64,000 nucleotides of DNA from Pseudooceanicola nitratireducens (lineage in GTDB: Bacteria > Pseudomonadota > Alphaproteobacteria > Rhodobacterales > Rhodobacteraceae). The first letter of the stretch is position 1, and every line of letters begins with the position of its first letter. Position numbers and translations under genes: made by a program. The notes below the pieces were generated by a model. It did not search any database. It was not told the DNA's origin and worked only from the letters and a program-made list of their open reading frames with translations. Below are positions 26,747 to 35,350 of this stretch, in pieces. The stretch lies in the NCBI RefSeq assembly GCF_900109195.1, contig NZ_FNZG01000001.1, forward strand, positions 682,001 through 746,000, read 5' to 3'.

Positions 26747-27594
26747 TCCCGACCATTCCCCAATCCCGCACGGTCCGCATCGTCTATGGCGGCTACGTGG
26801 CGCTGTTCTTCCTGTATCTCGCGCTGCCGCTGACGGTCGTGGCGGTCTTTGCCTTCAACGACAGCCAGTTCCCGTCCCTCCCGTGGGAGGGGTTCACCTG
26901 GAACTGGTTCTTCGGAGACACCCGCCCGCAGATCGGCGTCTTCCATGAACGGGGCATCCTGGGCGCGGTCGGAACCTCGGCCTTTGTGGCGGCCTGTGTC
27001 GCGGTGCTTTCCGTGGCGGTCGGCACCACCAATGCCTTCCTGTTCAACCGCTATGATTTCCGCGGCAAGGGGCTGCTTTACGTGCTGATGCTGCTGCCGC
27101 TGGTGATCCCCGGTATCGTTCTTGGCATCTCGATCCTGGTCTTTTCCTCGACGCTGGCGAACGGCATCTGGGACCTGGCGCAGATGGACATCCAAGCGCT
27201 GCGTCCCGGCCTGCTTCTGGTGATCCTGGGGCAGTTCAGTTTTATCACCACGATCGCCACGCTGGTGATCTCGGCCCGGCTGCAAAAGTTCGACCGCACC
27301 CTGGAAGAGGCCGCGCTGAACCTTGGCGCAGATCGGCTGACGGCGGTGCGCACGATCACCTTGCCCTTCCTCGCCCCCGCGATGATCGGGGCCGTGGTCG
27401 TCGCCTTCCTGATGAGCTTTGAGAACTTCAACACCACGCTGATGCTGGTCGGGTCCGACGCGCCGCTGACCATCGCGATGTTCGACCGGTTGAAAGAGGG
27501 CTCGACCCCGCTTCTGAACGCGGTGTCGCTGCTTTTGATGCTGGGATCCTCGCTGCTGGCGCTGATGATGATCCTGTTCCAGCGCCGGTCCTGA
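26743..27594 (+). CDS. ABC transporter permease, PotC type
   Basis: This 283-residue permease overlaps PotB by ATGA. It has the PotC pattern: VALFFLYLALPLTVVAVFAFNDSQFPSLPWEGFTWNWF, several helices, and the EAA loop RTLEEAALNLGADRLTAVRTITLPFLAPAMIG. It completes a binding protein-ATPase-PotB-PotC operon. A hairpin follows 27 bases after the stop. Confidence 0.93.
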   Translation: MIPTIPQSRTVRIVYGGYVALFFLYLALPLTVVAVFAFNDSQFPSLPWEGFTWNWFFGDTRPQIGVFHERGILGAVGTSAFVAACVAVLSVAVGTTNAFLFNRYDFRGKGLLYVLMLLPLVIPGIVLGISILVFSSTLANGIWDLAQMDIQALRPGLLLVILGQFSFITTIATLVISARLQKFDRTLEEAALNLGADRLTAVRTITLPFLAPAMIGAVVVAFLMSFENFNTTLMLVGSDAPLTIAMFDRLKEGSTPLLNAVSLLLMLGSSLLALMMILFQRRS

Positions 27595-27621
27595 TCCCGC
27601 CCGTCTGAACCACGCACCTGC

Positions 27622-27646
27622 GCACCCCCGCTTTTGGCGGGGGCGC
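27622..27646 (+). terminator. Hairpin ending the PotABC-type operon
   Basis: GCACCCCCGC and GCGGGGGCGC pair over a TTTTG loop with one A-C mismatch. The stem is strong, but no T-run follows. It separates the transporter operon from the arsenic operon. Confidence 0.5.
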
Positions 27647-27687
27647 TGTCATGGCAATGTCATCAAAAATTCACTTACATTCCGGCC

Positions 27688-27713
27688 CATATTTCATTAA
27701 TCCATGAAATATG
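27688..27713. promoter_or_regulatory. Perfect inverted repeat overlapping the arsR-arsC start codon (probable ArsR operator)
   Basis: CATATTTCAT and ATGAAATATG form a perfect 10-bp inverted repeat with a 6-bp spacer. The right arm includes the ATG of the arsR-arsC gene (27711-27713). A possible promoter (TGGCAA 27652, 18-bp gap, TACATT 27676) lies just upstream, so a bound ArsR dimer would block initiation. AT-rich palindromes of this kind are typical ArsR sites. Confidence 0.7.
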
Positions 27714-28547
27714 GAAAAAGAGATTCCCGATCAACTGACGGCCCTGGGCCATCCGCAGCGACTTGCGGTGTTTCGCCTGTTGATGCGGCGTCATCCCGAT
27801 GCCGTTCCGGCCGGTGAAATCGCCAATGCGCTGGCGGTGAAAGCCAGCACCATGTCCACCTATCTGGCCGCGCTGGTCAGGGCCGGGCTGGTGACGCAGA
27901 CCCGGTCGGGGACCTCTCTTCTTTATGCGGTCAATATGACCACCGCACGACAGATGTTCGATTACCTCTTCCTCGACTGCTGCCGCGGTCGCCCTGAAAT
28001 CTGCCTGCCTCAAAGCTCGGGATCCTCTGCCATGACCGACCACCGCACCTATTCCGTCCTGTTTATCTGTACCGGGAATTCCGCCCGGTCGATCTTTGCC
28101 GAAAGCCTGCTGCGCCAGATCGGCGGCAGCCGCTTCACCGTCTATTCCGCCGGCACCCGCCCGTCGTCCGAGCTCAACCCCTTTGCGCTTCAGGTGCTGA
28201 CGGACAAGGGGCACGACATCTCGGACTTGCGGGCCAAGAACGTGGCCGAGTTCAGCGGCCCCGACGCGCCCGATCTGGATTTCGTCTTCACGGTCTGCAA
28301 CCAGGCCGCGAACGAAGAATGCCCCGCCTGGGAAGGTCAGCCCATCAGCGGCCACTGGGGCATGGTCGACCCGGTGAAGGCCACCGGCACCGATGCCGAG
28401 AAAAGCCTGGCCTTCCAACAGGCCTATGGGGCGCTGAAACGCCGGATCGAGGCCTTTACGGCCCTGCCCGTGGAAAGCCTGGACCGGATCGCCCTGCAAT
28501 CCGCGGTCGATGACATCGCCCGCCTGACGAACGAGGAAACGCAATGA
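27711..28547 (+). CDS. ArsR-ArsC fusion: arsenic-responsive repressor plus arsenate reductase
   Basis: This 278-residue protein joins two domains. Residues 1-~100 are an ArsR winged helix ([36 protein letters not shown]) with a cysteine cluster C90, C91, C98 ([10 protein letters not shown]) suited to As(III) sensing; the older CVC motif is absent. Residues ~108-278 are a low-molecular-weight phosphatase-like ArsC with C120 in CTGNSAR and redox partners C196 and C204, as in thioredoxin-coupled ArsC. No ribosome site is seen and an operator overlaps the ATG, so the message may be leaderless. The next gene overlaps by ATGA. Confidence 0.93.
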   Translation: MEKEIPDQLTALGHPQRLAVFRLLMRRHPDAVPAGEIANALAVKASTMSTYLAALVRAGLVTQTRSGTSLLYAVNMTTARQMFDYLFLDCCRGRPEICLPQSSGSSAMTDHRTYSVLFICTGNSARSIFAESLLRQIGGSRFTVYSAGTRPSSELNPFALQVLTDKGHDISDLRAKNVAEFSGPDAPDLDFVFTVCNQAANEECPAWEGQPISGHWGMVDPVKATGTDAEKSLAFQQAYGALKRRIEAFTALPVESLDRIALQSAVDDIARLTNEETQ

Positions 28548-29542
28548 CCAACTATGCCGTGAACGGCCTTGGCCGCATGGGCAAGCTTGCCCTGAAACCC
28601 CTGATCGAACGGGGCGCAAGGATTGCCTGGATCAACGATGCCGTGGGCGATGCGGCGATGCATGCCCATCTGCTGGAATTCGACACGGTGCATGGCCGCT
28701 GGCAGGCGGATTTCGCCCATGACGACAGTGCCGTGATCATCGACGGCACGCGCATCCCCTTTGTTGGCACCAAGGCGATCGAGGATCTGCCCCTGGACGG
28801 TGTCGACGTGGTCATCGACTGCACCGGCGTCTTCAAGACTGAGGCCAAGCTGGCCCCTTATTTCGCCGCCGGGGTGAAGAAGGTTGTCGTCTCGGCCCCC
28901 GTTAAAGACGGACCCACGGCGAATATCGTCATGGGCGTGAACGACGACAGCTTTGACCCGGCACAGCATCGGATCGTCACCGCCGCCTCCTGCACGACGA
29001 ACTGCCTGGCCCCGGTGGTCAAGGTCGTGCACGAGACCTTCGGGATCAAGCACGGGTCCATGACCACGATCCACGACGTGACCAACACCCAGACCATCGT
29101 CGACCGCCCCGCCAAGGACCTGCGCCGCGCCCGGTCCGCGCTGAATTCGCTGATCCCCACGACCACCGGTTCGGCCACCGCGATCACGCTGATCTACCCC
29201 GAGCTCAAGGGCCGGCTGAACGGCCACGCGGTACGGGTGCCGCTGCTCAATGCCTCGCTGACCGACTGCGTCTTCGAACTTGACCGCGCCACGACGGTGG
29301 ATGAGGTCAACGCCGCCTTCGAGGCCGCCGCCAACGGCCCCCTGAAGGGCATCCTGGGCTATGAGACCCGGCCGCTGGTTTCGACAGATTACACCAATGA
29401 TCCGCGGTCCTCGATCATCGACGCGCCTTCGACCATGGTGGTGAACGGCACGCAGCTGAAGGTCTATGCCTGGTACGACAACGAATGGGGCTATGCGCAG
29501 CGCCTGGCCGATGTCGCCTTGATGGTCGGGGCCTCGCTGTGA
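28544..29542 (+). CDS. Glyceraldehyde-3-phosphate dehydrogenase of the ArsJ pathway
   Basis: This 332-residue type I GAPDH has an NAD-binding start ([18 protein letters not shown]), catalytic [11 protein letters not shown], and [16 protein letters not shown] at the end. In ars operons such a GAPDH uses arsenate in place of phosphate and makes the unstable 1-arseno-3-phosphoglycerate, which ArsJ exports. Overlaps on both sides (ATGA, then GTGA) tie it to the repressor-reductase and to arsJ. The first glycine motif reads GLGRMG, slightly unlike the usual GFGRIG of the glycolytic enzyme. Confidence 0.93.
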   Translation: MTNYAVNGLGRMGKLALKPLIERGARIAWINDAVGDAAMHAHLLEFDTVHGRWQADFAHDDSAVIIDGTRIPFVGTKAIEDLPLDGVDVVIDCTGVFKTEAKLAPYFAAGVKKVVVSAPVKDGPTANIVMGVNDDSFDPAQHRIVTAASCTTNCLAPVVKVVHETFGIKHGSMTTIHDVTNTQTIVDRPAKDLRRARSALNSLIPTTTGSATAITLIYPELKGRLNGHAVRVPLLNASLTDCVFELDRATTVDEVNAAFEAAANGPLKGILGYETRPLVSTDYTNDPRSSIIDAPSTMVVNGTQLKVYAWYDNEWGYAQRLADVALMVGASL

Positions 29543-30840
29543 CCCAGCAGGCCCCCGGCACCCAGGCGGCCAGGCCCGAGAAACCAAAAAGACCCGAGGG
29601 CCTGTCCGCCTATATCGCCGTCACCGCGGCCTATTGGGCCTTCATGCTGACCGATGGCGCGCTGCGGATGCTGGTGCTGCTGCACTTTCACACGCTTGGC
29701 TTCAGCCCGGTGCAGCTGGCCTATCTGTTCATCCTCTATGAGATCGCCGGGATGGTCACCAACCTGGCCGCCGGCTGGATCGCGGCGCGCTTCGGCCTGA
29801 CCTCGACGCTTTATGCCGGGCTGGGAATACAGGTGGTGGCGCTGCTGGCGCTGTCGCAGCTGGATCCCTCCTGGACCGTGGCCGTCTCGGTCGCCTTCGT
29901 GATGTGCGTTCAGGGGCTGTCGGGCGTGGCCAAGGACCTGGCCAAGATGTCGTCGAAATCGGCGGTCAAGCTGCTGGCCCCCAAGGGCGAGGGCGGGTTG
30001 TTCCGTTGGGTCGCCCTGCTGACCGGATCGAAGAACGCGGTCAAAGGGCTGGGCTTCCTGCTCGGCTCGGCTTTGCTGGCTGTGCTGGGCTTCACCGGCG
30101 CGGTGCTGGGCATGGCAGGCGTCCTGGCGGTGATCCTTGCAGCGGTGGTGATCTTAATGCCGCCGGGTCTGCCCCGGGGCCGCAAGGGCGCCAAGTTCAC
30201 CGAGGTCTTTTCGAAATCCGCCAATGTGAACTGGCTGTCGGCGGCGCGGGTGTTTCTGTTCGGGGCGCGCGACGTCTGGTTCGTTGTCGGCATCCCGATC
30301 TATTTCTACGCCGTCCTCTCGGACGGGAGCGAGGCGGGCAACCGCGCCGCCTTCTTCCTGATCGGCACCTTCATGGCGGGATGGATCATCCTTTACGGTT
30401 TTGTCCAGGCCAGCGCGCCGCGCCTTCTGAAGGCCGCCACCCGGGGTGAGGATGCGCTGATCCGCGCCGCACGCGGCTGGGCCTGGGCGCTCTTCGTGGT
30501 GCCCCTGGTGCTGAGTGGCGCGGTGCTGGCCGCACCGGGGCCGCAGGACTGGCTGACGGCAGTTCTGGTGGCGGGTCTGCTGGCCTTTGGCGCGATCTTC
30601 GCGGTGAACTCGGCGCTGCATTCCTACCTGATCCTGGCGTTTTCGAAATCCGAACGGGTGACCATGGATGTGGGGTTCTACTACATGGCGAACGCGGGCG
30701 GGCGGCTTCTGGGCACGCTGCTGTCGGGGCTGACCTATCAGATCGGCGGGCTGCCCCTGGTCATGGGGGCGACGGCCGCACTGGTGGCATTGGCGGCGCT
30801 GACCTCGGGTCGGTTGGACGACCGGGTCGCCCTGGACTGA
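29539..30840 (+). CDS. arsJ: ArsJ, MFS exporter of 1-arseno-3-phosphoglycerate
   Basis: This 433-residue transporter has about 12 membrane segments. It starts at GTG 29539 (overlapping the GAPDH stop) with a 25-residue Pro/Lys-rich head before [43 protein letters not shown]. ArsJ-type marks are [38 protein letters not shown] and [25 protein letters not shown]. Export plus spontaneous hydrolysis outside the cell releases arsenate, a cycle powered by glycolytic intermediates. It is the last gene of a three-gene operon. Confidence 0.94.
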   Translation: MTQQAPGTQAARPEKPKRPEGLSAYIAVTAAYWAFMLTDGALRMLVLLHFHTLGFSPVQLAYLFILYEIAGMVTNLAAGWIAARFGLTSTLYAGLGIQVVALLALSQLDPSWTVAVSVAFVMCVQGLSGVAKDLAKMSSKSAVKLLAPKGEGGLFRWVALLTGSKNAVKGLGFLLGSALLAVLGFTGAVLGMAGVLAVILAAVVILMPPGLPRGRKGAKFTEVFSKSANVNWLSAARVFLFGARDVWFVVGIPIYFYAVLSDGSEAGNRAAFFLIGTFMAGWIILYGFVQASAPRLLKAATRGEDALIRAARGWAWALFVVPLVLSGAVLAAPGPQDWLTAVLVAGLLAFGAIFAVNSALHSYLILAFSKSERVTMDVGFYYMANAGGRLLGTLLSGLTYQIGGLPLVMGATAALVALAALTSGRLDDRVALD

Positions 30841-30987
30841 GCCGGGACTGACTTCGGGACTGACCTCAAGGCAGGGGCCAGACCGGTCGCTGCCCCAAAT
30901 TCACATCCGTGTATTGCAGCCCCCGCCCGTTGACGCCGGCGCAGACCGCGCGCTTTGATTGACGCCACATCAGGGGGAGGACTGGCC

Positions 30988-31764
30988 ATGTCTTGGCTGA
31001 AACTGCAGGGCCGTGTGGCCGTCATCACCGGCGCAAGCGGCGGCATCGGCCGCGCCATCGCCCAGGCTTTCGTGGACGAAGGTGTGCGGGTCGCGATGCT
31101 GGACCTGCCTTCGGACGCGCTGAACGCGGCGGCAGAGGATATCGGCGGCATCCCCGTGCCCTGCGACGTCAGCGACGGTGCGGCGGTGGCCCAGGCGGCG
31201 GCATCCGTGGACAAGGCGCTTGGCCCAGTCGACATCCTGGTGAACAACGCCGCCCGGTCGATCCCCGGCGGGCTGGACCGCGTGTCAATTGCCGACTGGC
31301 AGAAGATGCTGGACGTGAACCTGACCGGATACCTGCGCTGCGCCCAGACCTTCGGCATTCCGATGCTGGAAAGGGGCCGGGGCGCGCTGGTGCACGTCAG
31401 TTCCATCGCCGCGCTGCATGCCACGCCACAGGGCAACGCCTATGCCTCGGGCAAGGCGGCGGTGTCGATGTTGTCCAAACAGCTGGCGGTGGAATGGGGC
31501 CCGCGCGGGGTACGCTCGAACACCGTCGCCCCCGGCCTGATCCGCACGCCTTTGTCCGAGGCCTTCTATGCCGACCCCAGGGACCTGGCCGCACGCGAGT
31601 CCGTCGTGCCCCTGCGCCGCATCGGCCGCCCCGAGGATATCGCAGACGCGGTGCTGTACCTGTCGTCCGACCGGGCGTCTTACGTCACCGGGGACGAGCT
31701 GACCGTGGACGGCGCCTTCACCCGTGGTCTGATGAGCCATATTCCCCGCCCGGGCTACGACTGA
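30988..31764 (+). CDS. Short-chain dehydrogenase/reductase
   Basis: This 258-residue SDR has cofactor motif TGASGGIGRAIAQAF, NNAAR, catalytic Ser in HVSSIAALHATPQGN and Tyr-Lys in YASGKAAV. The C-terminus GDELTVDGAFTRGLMSH is close to the usual end. Asp at the end of beta 2 (VAMLDLPSD) favours NAD(H). ATG 30988 follows GGGGGAGG. The last 47 bases overlap the end of the convergent AraC gene. The substrate is unknown. Confidence 0.92.
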   Translation: MSWLKLQGRVAVITGASGGIGRAIAQAFVDEGVRVAMLDLPSDALNAAAEDIGGIPVPCDVSDGAAVAQAAASVDKALGPVDILVNNAARSIPGGLDRVSIADWQKMLDVNLTGYLRCAQTFGIPMLERGRGALVHVSSIAALHATPQGNAYASGKAAVSMLSKQLAVEWGPRGVRSNTVAPGLIRTPLSEAFYADPRDLAARESVVPLRRIGRPEDIADAVLYLSSDRASYVTGDELTVDGAFTRGLMSHIPRPGYD

Positions 31765-32797
31765 CCCCTGGCCCTGAGTCCGTCTTGCCCCGGCGGTGCG
31801 CCCCGGGCGTGTCCCCGGTCCAGCGCAGAAAGGCGCGGTGGAAATTCGCCGCCGAGGAAAACCCGAGATCCTGAGAGATCTCCTCGATACTGGCCGCGCT
31901 GCCGGACAGCGCGCGGATGGCCAGGTCGCGGCGCAGGGCATCGCGGATCTCGCGGAAGGCGGTGCCTTCCTCGGCCAGGCGGCGCATGCAGGTGCGCGGC
32001 GTCATGCCAAAGGCGCGGGCGACGGGGGCCAGCTGTGCGCAGCTCCAGTCGGTTTGGAACAGATGCGCCCGGATGCGCAGGGACAGGCTGTGGTCGCGGT
32101 GGCGGGTGAACAGCCAGTCGCGCGGGGCGCGGCGCACGAACGCCACCAGCTCTGCCTTGCTGCGCGACAGCGGCCTTGTGCCATCGGCTGCAAAGGTGAT
32201 TGCCGAGGCAGGCGCGTCAAAGCTCAGCGGGGCGGGGAAGATCACCGGGTAATCGGCGGCGAAGCCCGGCCGGGCAAAGGCGAAATCCACCGCCCGCACC
32301 GCGACCTCGCGCCCCGCCAGCCAGGACAGCAGCCCATGCGCGAGCTTCAGGATCAGCATGTGGCCAAAGCGCTGCGCCGGGGCATCGCCGGTCAGCTGCA
32401 GCGACAGCACCATCCGGGCGTCGCGCAGGTCCAGCGTGAAACAGGCATCGTCCAGAAGCAGGTTCCAGAAGGTCGAAAACCTGAACAGCGCGGCCGCAAG
32501 GCTGTCGGCTGCGCTGACGCTGGTCAGAAGGTGTTGCAGCGCCCGGGCACGGATCGGCCGGGACCACAGGCCCATCATCTCGTCCCCGCTTTGCGTCGCG
32601 GCCACCTGATACAGCAGCACGATCTGATCGAGCGTCACCCGGGCGTCAGGCCGCCCCGCGTCTGCCGCCAGCCCCGCATGGCGCAGGAAGCCGTTGGTCC
32701 GGTCAGGACCGAACCGCAGGCGCATGGCGCTGATCCAATCCTCGATCAGGGCGCGCGACAGGGTCGGCAGGTCACCGGGTTCGGAACGAAAGGTCAT
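31718..32797 (-). CDS. AraC-family regulator
   Basis: This 359-residue regulator has an N-terminal ligand domain of the Arabinose_bd type (about 15-200) and a C-terminal double HTH (LAPVARAFGMTPRTCMRRLAEEGTAFREIRDALRRDLAIRAL, then ISQDLGFSSAANFHRAFLRWTGDTPGAHR). The family normally stops soon after PGAHRRG; here about 20 more residues run on and overlap the 3' end of the SDR on the other strand. It is divergent from the crotonase gene, so it may control that gene or the convergent SDR. Confidence 0.9.
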   Translation of the reverse strand: MTFRSEPGDLPTLSRALIEDWISAMRLRFGPDRTNGFLRHAGLAADAGRPDARVTLDQIVLLYQVAATQSGDEMMGLWSRPIRARALQHLLTSVSAADSLAAALFRFSTFWNLLLDDACFTLDLRDARMVLSLQLTGDAPAQRFGHMLILKLAHGLLSWLAGREVAVRAVDFAFARPGFAADYPVIFPAPLSFDAPASAITFAADGTRPLSRSKAELVAFVRRAPRDWLFTRHRDHSLSLRIRAHLFQTDWSCAQLAPVARAFGMTPRTCMRRLAEEGTAFREIRDALRRDLAIRALSGSAASIEEISQDLGFSSAANFHRAFLRWTGDTPGAHRRGKTDSGPGVSRSPGGEYGSSDHG

Positions 32798-32926
32798 GGG
32801 GCAGGGCTACGTGATTTTGTCACTTTGGGGAAGTCTGCTGTCACCCAGGGCCATTGAGGGCAGGGTGGCGCAGCAAATATTGTCGCTTCCGAACATATCG
32901 CATGACATCCCCGAAAGGATTGAAAG

Positions 32927-33721
32927 ATGGCCCGTGACAGCTTTGACAACCTCCTGATCGAAACCCGCGACAGCGGCGTCGACATCGTGACCCTGAACCG
33001 CGCCGCCAAGCGCAACGCGCTGGATGTGGCCACGGTGGACGAACTGGTCGACTACTTTGGCACCGCGCATCGCCGGGGCGTCCGCGCCGTGGTGCTGGCG
33101 GGATCGGGCGATCATTTCTGCGCCGGTCTGGATCTGGTCGAACATTGGAAGGCCGACCGCAGCCCGGACGAATTCATGCATGTCTGCCTGCGCTGGCACG
33201 AGGCTTTCAACAAGATGGAATATGGCGGTGTCCCGGTGATCGCGGCGCTTCAGGGTGCGGTCGTGGGGGGCGGGCTTGAACTCGCCTCGGCGGCGCAAAT
33301 CCGGGTGATGGACCAGACCACCTATTTCGCCCTGCCCGAGGGCCAGCGCGGCATCTTCACCGGCGGCGGCGCGACGATCCGGGTCAGTGACCTGATCGGC
33401 AAGTCGCGGATGATCGACATGGTTCTGACCGGCCGCGTCTATCAGGGGCAGGAGGCCGTGGACCTCGGGCTCGCGCAATACCTGGTCGAGGGATCCAGCT
33501 TTGACCGCGCGCTTGAGCTGGCCGAGAAGACCGCTGCCAACCTGCCGTTGACCAACTTCGCCATCTGCTCGGCGGTCAGCCACCTGAACAACATGTCGGC
33601 GCTGGACGCGGCCTATGCGGAATCGGTGGTGGCCGGGATGGTGAACACCCAGCCCGCCGCCCGCGAACGGCTGGAGGCCTTCGCCAACAAATCCGACGCG
33701 CGCATCCGTCCGAACGGGTGA
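32927..33721 (+). CDS. Enoyl-CoA hydratase/crotonase family protein
   Basis: This 264-residue crotonase has oxyanion-hole [16 protein letters not shown] and [18 protein letters not shown], and the second glutamate in [14 protein letters not shown]. Both catalytic glutamates of true hydratases are present ([14 protein letters not shown]). The Arg/Gly-rich [12 protein letters not shown] loop is somewhat unlike FadB-type enzymes. ATG 32927 follows an AAAGGATTG site. It is divergent from araC, with no other beta-oxidation gene beside it. Confidence 0.9.
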   Translation: MARDSFDNLLIETRDSGVDIVTLNRAAKRNALDVATVDELVDYFGTAHRRGVRAVVLAGSGDHFCAGLDLVEHWKADRSPDEFMHVCLRWHEAFNKMEYGGVPVIAALQGAVVGGGLELASAAQIRVMDQTTYFALPEGQRGIFTGGGATIRVSDLIGKSRMIDMVLTGRVYQGQEAVDLGLAQYLVEGSSFDRALELAEKTAANLPLTNFAICSAVSHLNNMSALDAAYAESVVAGMVNTQPAARERLEAFANKSDARIRPNG

Positions 33722-33812
33722 GGGGCGGGGGGCTGCGGTCCTACCCCAGAGGTGGCTTCAGCATGAACCTGTCAGCCAGAGCCCTTTGCGCACAGCCTAA
33801 GATATAGGTCCC

Positions 33813-33832
33813 GCCCGGCGTTTGCGCCGGGC
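33813..33832. terminator. 8-bp hairpin downstream of the crotonase gene
   Basis: GCCCGGCG and CGCCGGGC form a perfect stem over TTTG. A second GC-rich stem (CCGCCCC/GGGGCGG) follows at about 33842-33858. Neither has a T-run, so termination is possible but unproven. Confidence 0.4.
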
Positions 33833-33871
33833 AGCGCCGTCCCGCCCCCCTGGGGCGGCGCTATTGCGCCA

Positions 33872-33895
33872 CCCCGCGGGCCGGACGCTGCCCTT
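33872..33895 (+). repeat. 24-bp direct repeat, copy 1
   Basis: The 24 bases starting CCCCGCGGGCCGG and ending GCTGCCCTT are identical to those at 34042-34065, 170 bp away in the same orientation. The first half contains the palindrome CCCGCGGG. Confidence 0.85.
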
Positions 33896-34001
33896 GGCTT
33901 TAAGATCAACGGATGCTCTGTATGGTGACCCTTGCCATATGGCTGGTGAGAAATCAGACCGAGCGGCGTCGTCGCGCCTCTGGGCTCCGCCCGAGATCAG
34001 G

Positions 34002-34027
34002 CGAAATCGTCCACTGGACGATTTTCG
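34002..34027. repeat. Near-perfect palindrome between the two 24-bp repeats
   Basis: CGAAATCGTCC, then ACT, then GGACGATTTTCG: an 11-bp inverted repeat with one extra T in the right arm. It could be a transcription terminator, a protein site or a copy of a dispersed intergenic repeat. Confidence 0.6.
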
Positions 34028-34041
34028 AGAAGCCTGATCAC

Positions 34042-34065
34042 CCCCGCGGGCCGGACGCTGCCCTT
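34042..34065 (+). repeat. 24-bp direct repeat, copy 2
   Basis: Second identical copy of the 24-bp sequence at 33872-33895, lying 105 bases before the IMPACT-family gene. Confidence 0.85.
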
Positions 34066-34169
34066 ACCAAAGACCTATGAAGCTTGCGCACAGGTTTCAG
34101 AGGGCCTTCGCCCTCCGAACACAGACCACAAACCTTGCCGCCCTCAGGCCCAACCCCTAAACCGGGGCC

Positions 34170-34526
34170 ATGCGCATTCTCGATAACATCATCAGCGACC
34201 GGGGTTCGAAATACGCGGTCTCTGGCGGGCCTTGCCGCAACGAGGACGAGGCGAAGGACTTCATAAAGACGCTCTGCCGCAAGAAGAAATTCGCCAAGGC
34301 CACGCATAACACCTGGGGGCTTCTGGCCGGCGACACGCCGGTCAAGAACGACGACGGGGAATCCGGCGCGGGCATGGTGATCCTGCGGATGCTGGAACGC
34401 GAAGGGCTGCGCGATCACATCGTCGTCGTGACCCGCTGGTACGGCGGCAAGCACCTGGGCGGCGACCGGTTCCGCCATGTGCGGGACGCGGTGCAGCTGT
34501 ATCTCGACACGCTGCGGTCGGGTTAA
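34170..34526 (+). CDS. IMPACT/YigZ (UPF0029) N-terminal domain protein
   Basis: This 118-residue protein consists of just the UPF0029 domain: SDRGSKYAVSGGPCRNEDEAKDFIKTL, a GESGAGMVILRMLEREGLRDHIVVVTRWYGGKHLGGDRFRHV core, and a short end. YigZ proteins are about 200 residues with an extra C-terminal domain; this one lacks it, so it is a single-domain family member. The function is unclear (ribosome- or RNA-linked roles are proposed for eukaryotic IMPACT). Its stop overlaps the stop of the convergent isomerase gene. Confidence 0.85.
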   Translation: MRILDNIISDRGSKYAVSGGPCRNEDEAKDFIKTLCRKKKFAKATHNTWGLLAGDTPVKNDDGESGAGMVILRMLEREGLRDHIVVVTRWYGGKHLGGDRFRHVRDAVQLYLDTLRSG

Positions 34527-35350
34527 GTCCCGATTTCGTCCTGCCCGATCCTGGCCAGAAACGCCCGCGTCCGGCGCATCACATGGGCCACCGTGGCCTC
34601 GGGCCCATGGGCGGCGGTATGGGCGGTCATGGGCACCTCGAGCGCGAGGGGAAGATCGGCGGGCAGGGCGCGGACATAGGCCGACAGGTCGATCCCGCCG
34701 TCACCGGGGGGCAGGCGCTCGGCCCGGCCGGCGTGCAGCAGATCCTCGGTCGAATAGGGTGGATGCACCGGCGCGTCGCACAGATGGGCGAACCGCAGAC
34801 GTTCGGGGGGCAGGGCTTGCAGCGTCGACAAAAGGCTGTCCGAGCGGTCGAAATGCAGGCTGTCGGGCAGGATGCCGATCGCGGGGCCGGCCTGTTCCAC
34901 CACCGCAAGCGCGGCGCTCAGGGACGGCACGTTGGTCCAGGGAAAGAACTCCAATGACACCCCCAGCCCGCGATCCGCCGCCAGCTGACCCAAGCGCCCC
35001 AGGGTCGCGGCCAGTCGCGACAGGTCAGGGTCGTAGGGCGCAGTGATGACCTCTTTGGCACCCAGCTCGGCCCCGGCATCAAGGAAGGGGATCAGATCCT
35101 CGGCCCGCGTTTCGGGCGTGATCTTGACGAATTCGATGTCATGCACGGTGACGCCGGTCTCCCGCAGGGCCGTGCGGCTGGCGCGCATCAGCGCGGCGTC
35201 CTGCATCAAGGGATAGCCGGGAGAGGTCTCGGTCACCCGGATCAGCCGCAGCCCGACCGCGTCGAACCCCGCCCGGGCCGCCGCATGGATCAGCGCGGGC
35301 GGGGGCAGGTCGATGGCCGTCAGATGCGCAAGCGAGAGAAGGCGGCTCAT
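34523..35350 (-). CDS. Sugar phosphate isomerase/epimerase-like TIM-barrel protein
   Basis: This 275-residue protein belongs to the AP-endonuclease-2/xylose-isomerase-like fold. Visible elements are HAAARAGFDAVGLRLIRV, TVHDIEFVKI, LGVSLEFFPWTNV with a metal Glu, GILPDSLHFDRS with Asp and His, and LALEVPMT with the last Glu. The fold includes isomerases, inosose dehydratases and 3-dehydroshikimate dehydratases. Its start overlaps the end of the FAD dehydrogenase gene (ATGA), so it belongs to that leftward operon. The reaction is not known. Confidence 0.9.
   Translation of the reverse strand: MSRLLSLAHLTAIDLPPPALIHAAARAGFDAVGLRLIRVTETSPGYPLMQDAALMRASRTALRETGVTVHDIEFVKITPETRAEDLIPFLDAGAELGAKEVITAPYDPDLSRLAATLGRLGQLAADRGLGVSLEFFPWTNVPSLSAALAVVEQAGPAIGILPDSLHFDRSDSLLSTLQALPPERLRFAHLCDAPVHPPYSTEDLLHAGRAERLPPGDGGIDLSAYVRALPADLPLALEVPMTAHTAAHGPEATVAHVMRRTRAFLARIGQDEIGT

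Larger units (their letters stand above)
33722..34169. other. Repeat- and hairpin-rich non-coding gap
   Basis: No credible gene is seen in these 448 bases. They hold GC-rich hairpins, a palindrome and two copies of a 24-bp repeat, all listed separately. The composition, with many short stop-rich frames, suggests accumulated regulatory or mobile-element debris between the crotonase and IMPACT-family genes. Confidence 0.6.

Noticed and set aside
28032-28547. Separate arsC gene starting at an internal ATG
   Set aside because: No ribosome site precedes the ATG and the frame is continuous with the ArsR domain, so a single fused protein is the simpler reading.
27711-30840. Glycolytic role for the GAPDH
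   Set aside because: It overlaps both the ArsR-ArsC fusion and arsJ. This three-gene order is the known arsenate-export arrangement, so a housekeeping GAPDH is unlikely.
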